A program made the position numbers and the translations under genes. From the NCBI GenBank assembly GCA_026874595.1, contig CM049313.1, positions 62,498,659-62,562,658 of the forward strand: DNA of 64,000 nt, given 5' to 3'. This stretch comes from Sipunculus nudus (Eukaryota; Annelida; Sipuncula; Golfingiida; Sipunculidae). Below the pieces are notes generated by a model. The model ran no database searches. It had not been told where the DNA came from and saw only the letters and a list, made by a program, of their open reading frames with translations. Positions 55,601-64,000 of the stretch are shown here, piece by piece (position 1 is the first letter of the stretch; each line of letters begins with the position of its first letter).

Positions 55601-58600
55601 AGACGCACTGGCCGATATAATTTATCATAACCAGGCCGTGATACGGGCTCGGATTCACACGTGTTTTGTGTAGGGTTTAAAAAATGCCTTGCCGTTTTAT
55701 TAACACACTACTGTAACACATTTATACATGCACATATACGACTCACCTTAATGACCTCCTCCGGTACCTTGGGCACTTCATTGCATTCAGCGCACCTGTC
55801 TAATATATCTTTAGCCTCTTTGTATCGATCGTTTGCAAGCAACCACCTCGGCGACTCGGGACAGTGCCTGTTTTCAAATTCAACAAATATTCCCGTCATG
55901 CTTATGTTTGAAACTTTAACATTTCAAATATATTGCAGGTAGATAAGGGCAATAGTATGTTCACAAACTGATATAAAAAGTGTCATTCACTTAGGAAATA
56001 TTTTTATGACCGAATTAACCTATTTCATAATGGAACAATTGATAAAAAAAAATTGCAACCAAGTATGCCTACCATTGGGCTGTTATATAATAAAAAAATA
56101 GGAAAAATTAGATTTTTTAAAGCGGCACATGTACGAATTAAGGTGAATTATTTTCTTTTCAATTTTTCTTGAACTTAACCCTTTATCTTGATTTTAATTA
56201 GCACAATAATAAAAACTTTCCATTCAAAAACTGATCAAGTGCAGAAAAGTAAAAATTTATCAAAGATGGCTCATCATTAATTCTTGACCGGCCTATGAAT
56301 AATAATGATGCAATATATAACCTAATTGCCAGGCCAGAAAAAAACACCGAATGTTAATATAGTTAACAGAACGATCAATCGAAGTAAGATATACGAACCA
56401 CCAGTACAACATGGTGACCAGAGGAACCAGGGACACAGCCAGCTGAAACTCTCGCCAGTACCTTAGGTAGTACCCGTACACAATCAGAGTCATCATGGAA
56501 ATCGCATCGAACAGATGCAAGGTCGGGGCAAGGTAAGAGCGAATGTCAGCGGGAAAGAGCTCGTTTGCCAGCACGTAGCCAGCTAGGTCGTTCACCTGTA
56601 ATTAAACGTACATGTTTATAAGTAACACTGTTACACCGCAGTAAGTCCTATAAGAATTATTACTAGCCGTGATTACACGACTCAGGCGGCATTAATACTG
56701 AACTGGTAAGCCTACTTGAGTTATGATACCAGTCATACGGAGAACATCACTGCAACGGCCAGTTCTTATGAGAAACAGGTACACACAAGTTATATAAAAA
56801 TCGATAGAATCATTCTTGAAATATCCGACCTTTTGAATTAATTTTTCTAAAAAGACATTTCTGTGCGCGTCAAACATACATTGGTGCTAGATTCCCGTGT
56901 AAACGCATCAAACCGGCCTTTGCCAGATCGGTTTGAAAATGTTTGTGCGTGAAAGGGGGTGGTATTTACCCTCCACTTTTCAGCGGGGGGGGGGGGGGGG
57001 CGTCAATGTTATCATCCGTCTCCCACCATGCCCCACCTCCCCTACCCCGCTGTTTAGAGGAAAATATTAATGTACTGAAAATGAAATATATTTATAATTA
57101 GAATTATATATGGAATTATATAACCATTGCATGCAATAATTAAAAGCAAGCAAAGTACACTGACCATTGTGAAGGTTCCGGTCAAAAACTGGAACAAGGA
57201 GAACAGATATATATCTGTAGAAAAAGCCATGGCAATCCCAAACAGACACATGACGAACTGAGCTCCAAAGAACACATTCTTTCTACCGAAGAGATCTGAA
57301 AGAGGGCTCAAGGCCAAACATCCAAACATGGTCCCTCCAGTATAACACATCTGTGTGATCTCCACGAGGTACATTCTGCACCACAGATTAAACTGCAAAA
57401 TATAAGACATATACTGTGTTAAAATTAAACTAGAAATATGCTTTCGACGAAATGCAAGCCTCCTCGTTGCGGGGGTTTAAAATATGGGATGCATTCACTT
57501 ATTCGGCTCATATTCTGAGTGTTCATTCGTGTATAAATGAATTTACATTTGTCAATATCCCTTGAAAACGCTCCTGTAACTGATCCATACTAACATATTA
57601 CCGATTCTGCAATGGCCCATTCGTGAAATGCCTTAATAATTTCATGAGGCTTCATTCATGATTGCCTCAGTTATGTTGTGAACATACACACACAAAAACA
57701 CACACACGCACACGAATGGTGTTGAAAACATACCCTTCTAACGGAGGTACTAAGTTCAATCGTTAATTTACAGTATCTCTTGTCTCTCCATTTATCTGTG
57801 AACCGCCCCGCATCTGGGCGATAATAGGGGCAATTGATATATATAACTCACTGCCTTGAAAACAAGGCCAAGGTTAAAAAAATAATAAGTTAAACGGTGT
57901 TCACGGTGAATATTACATTGACACAGTGGGATTGTACTACACGGCTGTTTTTTTAATGTCAGCACCAACACGGGCAGAAGAGGGAATAAAGAACAAGATG
58001 AATTACCCTTGTCCATGTTTTTCACACCTGGGTCATAAGGACTTCCCTTAAAATAAATAAATTCGACCGTAAAATGACTACAGAAATAAACCTATCAATT
58101 TCCTATAAGCTTCCCTCCTTCCTGGGGTAGGCTTGAAGTGCATGAAGTGCAAATATGAACAATAATCAGATAAGGACTTTTCTTCCTCCTGCTCTGTTCT
58201 CAACGATATATTTGTATACATATAAATACAGTAGAACCTCCGAATTACGGACATCGGTGGAACCGGACGTTTTGCCCGCAACAGAAATGTGACCTGAGTA
58301 GGGATCGAGGGACCTACTTTCAAGGGATTGCCTGTAAGTGTCCGTTAATAGGGGGTGCCCTTGCCATGGTCCACTGGCCATGCATGATATAGATGTTTTA
58401 CATTTGTTACCTCCATGGTGATAGTGCTCCCTTGATCAGGAATATAGTAGTCTGTGTAGAGATCGTAGCCATTTAGACAGCTCACTCTTTCTTCAGGCTT
58501 GTACGAAGAGTTGTATTTGTAAACCTCACAGCTTTCATAAAACGAACAGTCTGCTGTCGGGATGAGCCGGGATGTCTCATTCGGAAGAACTTTGCAGTGA

Positions 58601-59110
58601 TACGGGTGATAAGTGTACCCTGCAACGAAATGAATTGAAATACATCTACAGCAGTTTGGAAAAGAGATAGCGGTGGGCGGGAATGAACCTACCTTAAATA
58701 GACACCGGGTGAAAGCCAGGTCTGAAAAAAAAAACGTCTGGGCGTCTGATCAAGGAAAAACGGTACCGATTTTAAATGCTACCTATGTCCCCCAGATGGA
58801 TATACTTGTATATTAATGCGACAAGCCGTTTTTACATCGTTCGGCTGAGCATAAAGTAATTACGGAGGAAATGAATATCATCATACTCGATCCCTTTTAA
58901 TATAACATTTTAAAATAAAGTACAGGTTCATTATTCTAAGAAATGAAATACTGAATTATTATTCACCTTGGAGCCTTTATATGTATTCTGTTGATATTAA
59001 AAATTCTTTATATATATTTGCCTCATTATTTCACTTATTTGCATATTTAAACATGTATGTGTTCAATAGACAAGCAGTACTGACTTTAAATTATAACCTG
59101 GCAGTGATGA

Positions 59111-59156
<46 letters not shown>

Positions 59157-60866
59157 TGTGAATACAATGGTTTGTCATAATTGATCTAGCCCTCCATTAG
59201 TCCAATAACTTTTTAATTAGGTAATAAGTAACGGAGCATATCATGAACTTTGTGTTTATGTGCGAAATAAAGCGTGCATGTTTCTCTAATTTTCGGAGAC
59301 TCATTTTTCATGTTAAGAGTAAAGGCAACATTGTACTATTTAAATAAGCTAAATCTGAACCAATTTAAGGACACCTTTAGTTTATGATATTATATTTTAG
59401 AATAGCATTAAAGAAGGGCAAATAGCAGTGAAGGTTGTTAAACTCATGAATGTTCTGAGGATGATTGTTTTATCCCTTTAAGGTGTAAGGATATTTTCAG
59501 TATATACCTTTCGTGATATTCATAGTTGTTAAAAATGCTATTTTGGCTTCAAATAAACACATTCCTCGGAATTCTCAGGTAAATATAAAATTCAACCAGA
59601 AACACGCCGAACTGTCATTATAAGTCAACATATACTAACAATTTTTGGCAATGTTTTTGGTGCAATAATGCGAAGATTACAAGAACTGTCCTGGAAAAAT
59701 TAAGCCAGACATAAGTTTTCTGTTGACGATTATCAAATTGTTCTTTGGTTTATCTATATAAATGGCTGTTTTCGAGTAGTATATGGACCGGGTATTAATA
59801 TGGCTGCCATTTACCCAAGACTTCGGTGGAAAGAAATGCAGACATCGATTTTATTACATTATGGTCCAAACTGAGCGATAAGAGAATGTTTGTAGAAATC
59901 TATATGTATATTCGACGAAATAACTGTATCCAGCTAAACCTCGAAATTACGACCATCGACGGGACCTCGATAGAGTGGTCGCTTTTCCGAGTGGTCGTCG
60001 GAGCGAGGTCTTATATAAAAAGCAAAACAGAATCGGGACCGTGAACAAGGGGTCGTTATTTTTAGGTGGTCGCTTAACTGAGGTGGTCGTTAGGTCAGGT
60101 TTGGTTGTACACTATCAAGGTGTAGGTGTGTGTTACATAATTTAACCTGGCCGATGGAGCTGCTAAAACAAGTTCATGATAAAATATACAATAAAAAATG
60201 TATGGTTCTTTACGAAATATTGTTTCCAAATTTTACAATTCAGGCATAGAATTGCTCTTGGATTCGGAAGTGATTTCTTTTTTTTTTAAACTAAAATGCA
60301 TATGTTACTGATGATAGGGCACGAATGACTGCATTCAGATGCAAATGTGATATTCTTCAATGCAAATGTAAACAAAGATCACTCTTTGTTTGTTTGTTTG
60401 TGACTTCGAATCTACAGCCATTACACTTAGTTTATACATCAGGAGGGACCATAAAGAAATCTTGGAGATATATGTATATTTTGTTTGTAAATAAAAGTAA
60501 ATAATAGGCTTAGCGCTGTCCGCAGCCTCTTGTAATAAGCGTTACCTTACGATAACTTCCGACTCGACGAGTAGACCGCTTTCGCCTTCTCGTATAAATA
60601 TAACCTATATTTAAGTGGGATCTAGGAGGATAGGTGGCCAAACATTCAAGTATCTTGCGCTTTGTCAAGCTACTGAGTCAAAACTGAGTTACTGTATTAA
60701 ACACATAAGGTACATTATATAATATAAACATACTCCTACCTACAAACACGATGGCGAATGCTTGCCATAACGACGGAATGGCCAGTAGGGCACTTATTGT
60801 CATGAAAGACACCAGCTGCCAAAGTCCGGTACCGCCAAGATAAATAAATGCTTCCTCGGCTCCCAT
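49210..60866 (-). CDS. SLC22-like organic cation transporter, gene B (11 exons, complete)
   Basis: Joined exons: 60866-60740, 58619-58411, 57392-57165, 56595-56399, 55867-55747, 54827-54724, 54022-53888, 52893-52808, 52373-52244, 50064-49992, 49524-49210. Total 1725 bp, 574 residues plus stop, all junctions GT-AG and in frame. Like gene A it encodes a 12-helix major-facilitator carrier of the plasma membrane. Visible: MGAEEAFIYLGG and TM1; a glycosylated cysteine loop (NETS, NSSY, DCSFYESCEVY); SDLFGRKN between TM2 and TM3; the canonical PESPRWL; EIFPTNIR; LLGPETKGR; and a tail ending TPEKNMM. Intron positions and phases equal those of gene A. One weak donor (GTTCGT after exon 4) differs from the GTGAGT of A. 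Substrate cannot be inferred. Confidence 0.9.
49992..50064 (-). CDS. Gene B exon 10
   Basis: 73 bp; acceptor ATGTAG, donor GTTAGA. Encodes SAGVGALAGIGFVGTFIAPL. Confidence 0.87.
50268..50343. repeat. (ATT)n microsatellite
   Basis: Interrupted TTA trinucleotide tract in intron 10 of gene B (between exons 9 and 10 the intron runs 50065-52243). Confidence 0.9.
51255..51292. repeat. (TA)n microsatellite
   Basis: TA run just left of the solo LTR at 51301. Confidence 0.95.
51301..52079 (+). mobile_element. Solo LTR of the Gypsy-like element (gene B intron between exons 9 and 10)
   Basis: 779 bp from TGTTACAGGTGC to GGTTCCGTAACA. Contains TATATAAAGGGGCTG (TATA box), AGAACCAAAGGGCAGAC after it, AATAAATTTTGG (poly-A signal) and CGCTGCCTAGTGTTACAG before the end. 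ACATA lies just outside both ends (51295-51299 and 52080-52084), a possible but offset target duplication. Antisense to gene B. Confidence 0.82.
52244..52373 (-). CDS. Gene B exon 9
   Basis: 130 bp, one codon shorter than in gene A; acceptor TTTCAG, donor GTGATA. Encodes helices ending VYAQEIFPTNIR. Confidence 0.87.
52541..52637. repeat. (TA)n microsatellite
   Basis: Two TA runs separated by AAATAAAT repeats, between gene B exons 8 and 9. Confidence 0.95.
52808..52893 (-). CDS. Gene B exon 8
   Basis: 86 bp; acceptor TTTCAG, donor GTATGT. Encodes IGRRIPCCLLNLGIAIFLAL. Confidence 0.87.
53000..53109. repeat. Long near-perfect hairpin in gene B intron 7
   Basis: Arms 53000-53042 and 53067-53109 around a 24 bp loop. 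The inner 25 bp (ACTTAGGCGACTCTACAGGC plus GACCA) pair perfectly and the outer part pairs with a few mismatches. It could be a small MITE or a structured RNA. Confidence 0.85.
53888..54022 (-). CDS. Gene B exon 7
   Basis: 135 bp; acceptor TTTTTAG, donor GTAAGT. Encodes SLPGDFFLSFFILSALEIPG. Confidence 0.87.
54724..54827 (-). CDS. Gene B exon 6
   Basis: 104 bp; acceptor ATTTTAG, donor GTAAGT. Encodes MEPPEVASGSKHVSLCTYL. Confidence 0.86.
55747..55867 (-). CDS. Gene B exon 5 (PESPRWL)
   Basis: 121 bp; acceptor AAACAG, donor GTGAGT. Encodes HCPESPRWLLANDRYKEAK. Confidence 0.89.
56399..56595 (-). CDS. Gene B exon 4
   Basis: 197 bp; acceptor ATTACAG, donor GTTCGT (weak). Encodes VNDLAGYVLANELFPADIR. 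Confidence 0.86.
57165..57392 (-). CDS. Gene B exon 3
   Basis: 228 bp; acceptor TTTGCAG, donor GTCAGT. Encodes FNLWCRMYLVEITQMCY and SPLSDLFGRKNVFF. Confidence 0.88.
57470..57700 (+). repeat. Dispersed repeat family R1, copy 3 (partial)
   Basis: Matches 7560-7800: GCATTCACTTATTCGG, AATATCCCTTGA, ATGGCCCATTC, AGTTATGTTGTGAACA, then CA repeats. Confidence 0.6.
58229..58375 (+). mobile_element. Tc1/pogo-like MITE end
   Basis: CAGTAGAACCTCCGAATTAC is the usual end of pogo/Tigger-type elements. Near the right side TGTCCGTTAATAGGGG resembles the opposite end, but no full terminal repeat is present. Confidence 0.55.
58411..58619 (-). CDS. Gene B exon 2 (extracellular loop)
   Basis: 209 bp; acceptor TTGCAG, donor GTAACA. 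Encodes GYTYHPYHC and DCSFYESCEVYKYNSSY. Confidence 0.88.
59111..59152. repeat. (TA)n microsatellite
   Basis: TA run. Confidence 0.95.
59929..60107. mobile_element. Short pogo-like MITE, 179 bp
   Basis: Flanked by TA at 59927-59928 and 60108-60109. The left end TCCAGCTAAACCTCGAAATT and inverted right end CAACCAAACCTGACCTAACG share A-AACCT and ACGACC. Internal GGTGGTCG repeats. It lies in intron 1 of gene B. Confidence 0.65.
60740..60866 (-). CDS. Gene B exon 1
   Basis: 127 bp; ATG at 60866; MGAEEAFIYLGGTGLWQL and TM1; donor GTAGGA. Confidence 0.88.
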
Positions 60867-61911
60867 TCCGACGAATGTAGTCTATGGACACTCAAAATAG
60901 GAATCTAATACCCAGGTTTTTTGCGTGCCTCACAGGGCAACGGCGTATCGCTAAATGATTGAAATGATTGCAAATCTTAGCAACCGTGTATATAACAAAC
61001 AGCGATCTGACTCGCTCGATTCATTAACACTCAAATATCAAGTGTAGCCATAAAAACAAGCATGCCTTAGTACTGCTCTGTAAGTGGAACATCACAAACA
61101 TATTTCTATTCAAAGCCTTCCTTGCCAACTACGTATTTGAATATGCATATGTGCGGCAACACCCTGTAACTTAATGGATATTAGAACTCAAATTAAATAC
61201 CAGAAGTTTTAATACTAGGCTATCAATACTTAGGTAACCACTGGGACTGTTATGAAGGGGCCTTGTTGGAGGAGTTGCTATAATAATGGGGAAAGCGACT
61301 TCGGTTAGTAGCCCGGTGGGGCGAAAGATCTATTTAAAGGATATAAGACCGTGTCAGTGGGTAGTTTGGGGAATGCTGGTGAAGGTAACCTTGTAACAAG
61401 AATGACATGAGGTCGTTATTTAAAGGGACATAATCAGGAGCAATATTATTCCTATTCTTTCATACTATCAGTTCAATTTTGCTTTTTACAAATGTTTCCC
61501 AGCAAAACGACCCCAGCACAAAGTCTCATTCCTCGCATACGACTGTTTTACACCTTGTTATAGCCATTCGCGTTGGTAAACAGTCTGTTAACATTAACAA
61601 GGGCGCGTGACCGGAGGCCCGATAAAGAAGGGCAACACGCGGTGTTTCAGTCAGCGGGAATATTATGACACTTTTTGGGCCCAGTCAGTCAGGGAATCTC
61701 CTCATTGACACGTGTTGTGGTCCCGCGATGCACACGGTCCCACCCGCAGTATTTATGTTGACACCTGCTGTCGCGCCCGGTAACACTCGTTTACATGAAT
61801 TAGCAAACGGTTTAAAGTCAATATTTTGGCAGGTCCTAATTTATTTTTAAGGTAAGAAGCTATTTTTCGTGTTAATTCAACTTGCTTCATAGGAGATTGG
61901 GCACTTTAAAC

Positions 61912-61914
<3 letters not shown>
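60867..61914. other. Upstream flank of gene B, no gene seen
   Basis: No exon or RNA gene supported. The promoter of gene B should lie near 60867-61200, but no decisive element was recognised. Confidence 0.4.

Positions 61915-61992
<78 letters not shown>
61915..61992. repeat. (TA)n microsatellite
   Basis: TA run of nearly 80 bp. Confidence 0.95.
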
Positions 61993-61996
<4 letters not shown>

Positions 61997-62097
61997 GACA
62001 ATTATGCATATAATTCAATTGTAATTTTAAAAATGCGATTTATGTTTATTTTGGATGACCATGAATGTACTTGGTATGTCTATGGTCGAAGTTAAAT

Positions 62098-63321
62098 CCC
62101 CTGTCACACTTATTCGGAATCAGCAGGAATCAAGTAGAACCAGACGAAATGAAGAATTTTTCAAAATTCGCGTCACATTCGGGAGGAAATGTTTTACCTG
62201 AATTCTTACAGCTTCGTAAGAATTTCGTTGGATTACTTAGAATGCGCTTCGAACCCGCCTCGAATGATGCTTGCACATTCCGGATGTATTAGCTGGAATG
62301 TAGTTGACACGGTAGGAATATTGAGAATGCATGCTGTTAGAATGCAGTCAAAATATTAAGAACGCACTTCGAATGCCGTAAGAGTGCGGTTCGATTGCTG
62401 GCAGAATAAGGCTGGTCGGAAGGTGCCTCGAATGATGTACGAATTCATCTCGCATGCAGTCAGAATTCTTCATAGAATGCAGCTTAAAATGAAATTCGAA
62501 TGTTCTTACAGTGTCTTGAGTGCATCAAGAATGCCACCAGAATGGTCCCAAATAAGGTATAAAATGATGCCGAATCCAGTATATTCATCAGTCTCAGCAA
62601 ACCACCATAGATAATGAACCCTGTGAACCATGTTCATTTGCTCCACTTTGCGGTCCTCAAGCAAGACCTTCTTGAAAGAGATGTGGAGCAGGCCAGGAGT
62701 AAAAACAGGAGGAGAAGACCAAGAAGAAATATGGGAGGAGGAGGCAAGTAGTAGACACACAATCCTTCTTCTTCAACAAGCTGGCCTCGTTTTTATGCGA
62801 CTAAGCGGCGTTCTGAATTTCGTCTGGACACATTCGAGAGCCAATCGGAACATCCCGACTCCATACGAATCGCATCCGAGCGGCAATCAAAAGATTCCGA
62901 TGGCATTCAAGTACATTCCAGCTGAATTTTATTACTATCGTAAAAGATTTCGGCAGCAATCGAGATGCATTCGAGTTGCATTCTGGCTCATTAGAGACAT
63001 TCTGACAGGATTCGAAGTTGCTTGCCTTTTCGGTTTTCACTCGAATGGAATCAGAATGTTTCGAATGCTGTTGGAATGCCGTAAGAATATCTAGAATGCA
63101 GTCATCGTGCAGTTAAAATTAATACACTTTGAATGCCGTGCGAAATGTCTCCACTTCGAAAATTTTGAGCATGAGAAAAACATTCGGGCCGGCCACAAGA
63201 ATGGGCCCGAATATTTGGAATACCGTCAGAATGCAGTCAGATTTTAAAAATACCCAGGGATATACAAAGATTTCTCATTCCAACGGCATTTCGTCTCATT
63301 CAGCCTCTAGTGTGACCGGGG
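62098..63321. mobile_element. Non-autonomous DNA transposon with GAATGC-rich arms (about 1.2 kb)
   Basis: The left end CCCCTGTCACACT and right end AGTGTGACCGGGG are inverted repeats similar to CCCCCGTCACAC at 15612. Both arms are filled with GAATGC, GCATTC, TTCGAATG and GAATGCCGTAAGAAT phrases. The centre (about 62600-62820) is different, purine rich, and not clearly coding despite an ORF of 154 codons. No transposase. Probably Harbinger-like by end sequence. Confidence 0.65.
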
Positions 63322-63417
63322 TTGAATGATTACCATATAGAAGCCCTTTGTGTCGAATCCTTATTATAAGTTCATTCATATACACGTCCCCTCCCCATGA
63401 CACAAACACCTAAACAT

Positions 63418-63429
63418 ATATATATATAC

Positions 63430-63470
<41 letters not shown>
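63418..63470. repeat. (TA)n microsatellite
   Basis: TA run. Confidence 0.95.
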
Positions 63471-63499
63471 TTACCTGTATATATATATATGTAATAAGA

Positions 63500-63506
63500 G
63501 AGAGAG

Positions 63507-63556
<50 letters not shown>
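63500..63556. repeat. (GA)n microsatellite
   Basis: GA run with one C interruption. Confidence 0.95.
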
Positions 63557-63560
<4 letters not shown>

Positions 63561-63659
63561 CGAACGAGAGATTAGTTATTTATGAAATTATTATGATGAA
63601 AAATAGTAAATATTGCAAATAAACTTGCAATACAATGGACTCTATTAGGGTTGTCACAT

Positions 63660-64000
63660 GGACATTACACAATTTCATGAACAAAGTTTGCAAAGACAGA
63701 CATAACAGCTATAGCACAAAAATAATTTCTTTTGCTGCAAGTGGAACTGAATGACATTACATATTCAGGCCATTTTAGGAATTGGTCAATGAAGAACCAA
63801 TAAGATTTTGGTGTAGATCTGATACATAATCCGGATTCAAAAGCATCAAGGAATAGACACAAATAAGGAATATTCATGCAGGGAAAAAATGGAATATTGG
63901 CATAACAAGTGAATGCAAACACGGTTTTGGGAGCATCCCACAATAGGTAGTCCCTACCCCAATTTTGCGGAGGATTGCATTCTTTAGGATGCAGATAAAT
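63660..64000 (-). repeat. Dispersed repeat family R1, copy 4 (inverted)
   Basis: Reverse-complement match to 7495-7800. Ends GGAGGATTGCATTCTTTAGG ATGC at 63969-63993, preceded by GTAGTCCCTACCCC and GGGAGCATCCC. May continue past the window. Confidence 0.65.

Noticed and set aside
62630-63094. 154-codon plus-strand ORF
   Set aside because: Lies in the non-autonomous element and runs through the GAATGC-rich arm; no recognisable domain and arm-driven composition.

Overview
The window is nuclear DNA from an animal. It has GT-AG introns, long AT-rich introns, many (TA)n and (GA)n microsatellites, tRNA-derived repeats, PIF/Harbinger DNA transposons and Gypsy-type LTR remnants. The protein families and repeat style suggest a marine invertebrate, perhaps a bivalve mollusc, but nothing seen fixes the species.

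The genes are a tandem cluster of SLC22/organic-cation-transporter-like membrane carriers, all on the minus strand. Two complete paralogues could be assembled exon by exon: gene A (27263-40621, 11 exons, 571 codons plus stop) and gene B (49210-60866, 11 exons, 574 codons plus stop). Every internal exon has the same length and phase in the two genes, except exon 9 (one codon shorter in B); the last exon is four codons longer in B. A third paralogue, C, is represented only by its first coding exon (6178-6304, the same 127 bp). Its other exons would lie left of the window, beyond a satellite block.

Layout. 1-4615: satellite array of ~150 bp and ~337 bp units, including a near-identical 1006 bp higher-order duplication. 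4616-6177: start of intron 1 of gene C. 6305-15928: intergenic DNA with microsatellites, a ~700 bp block full of ACATGT palindromes, a long AT-rich stretch, a ~60 bp minisatellite and GATCGC-rich repeat remnants. 15929-20663: nearly complete Harbinger transposon with a transposase (+) and a MADF/Myb-like DNA-binding partner (-), each interrupted by one in-frame stop. 20667-22778: second, internally deleted Harbinger copy. 22779-24570: truncated Gypsy-like LTR element with a broken SCAN-like gag. 27263-40621: gene A. 40622-49209: intergenic DNA with two SINEs, a second tandem array, a pair of 156 bp TGTTACG repeats with tRNA-like cores, and a LINE 3' fragment. 49210-60866: gene B. 60867-64000: upstream of B, with a ~1.2 kb non-autonomous transposon rich in GAATGC and a dispersed repeat copy.

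The transporters would act at the plasma membrane as 12-helix major-facilitator carriers; substrate cannot be read from sequence. Everything else of size is mobile or repetitive. The most unusual signals are the paired, partly shared stop codons in the Harbinger proteins, the transposon arms that each repeat their own short motif, the ACATGT block that reads as an array of p53-family half-sites, and the tRNA-bearing 156 bp direct repeats.
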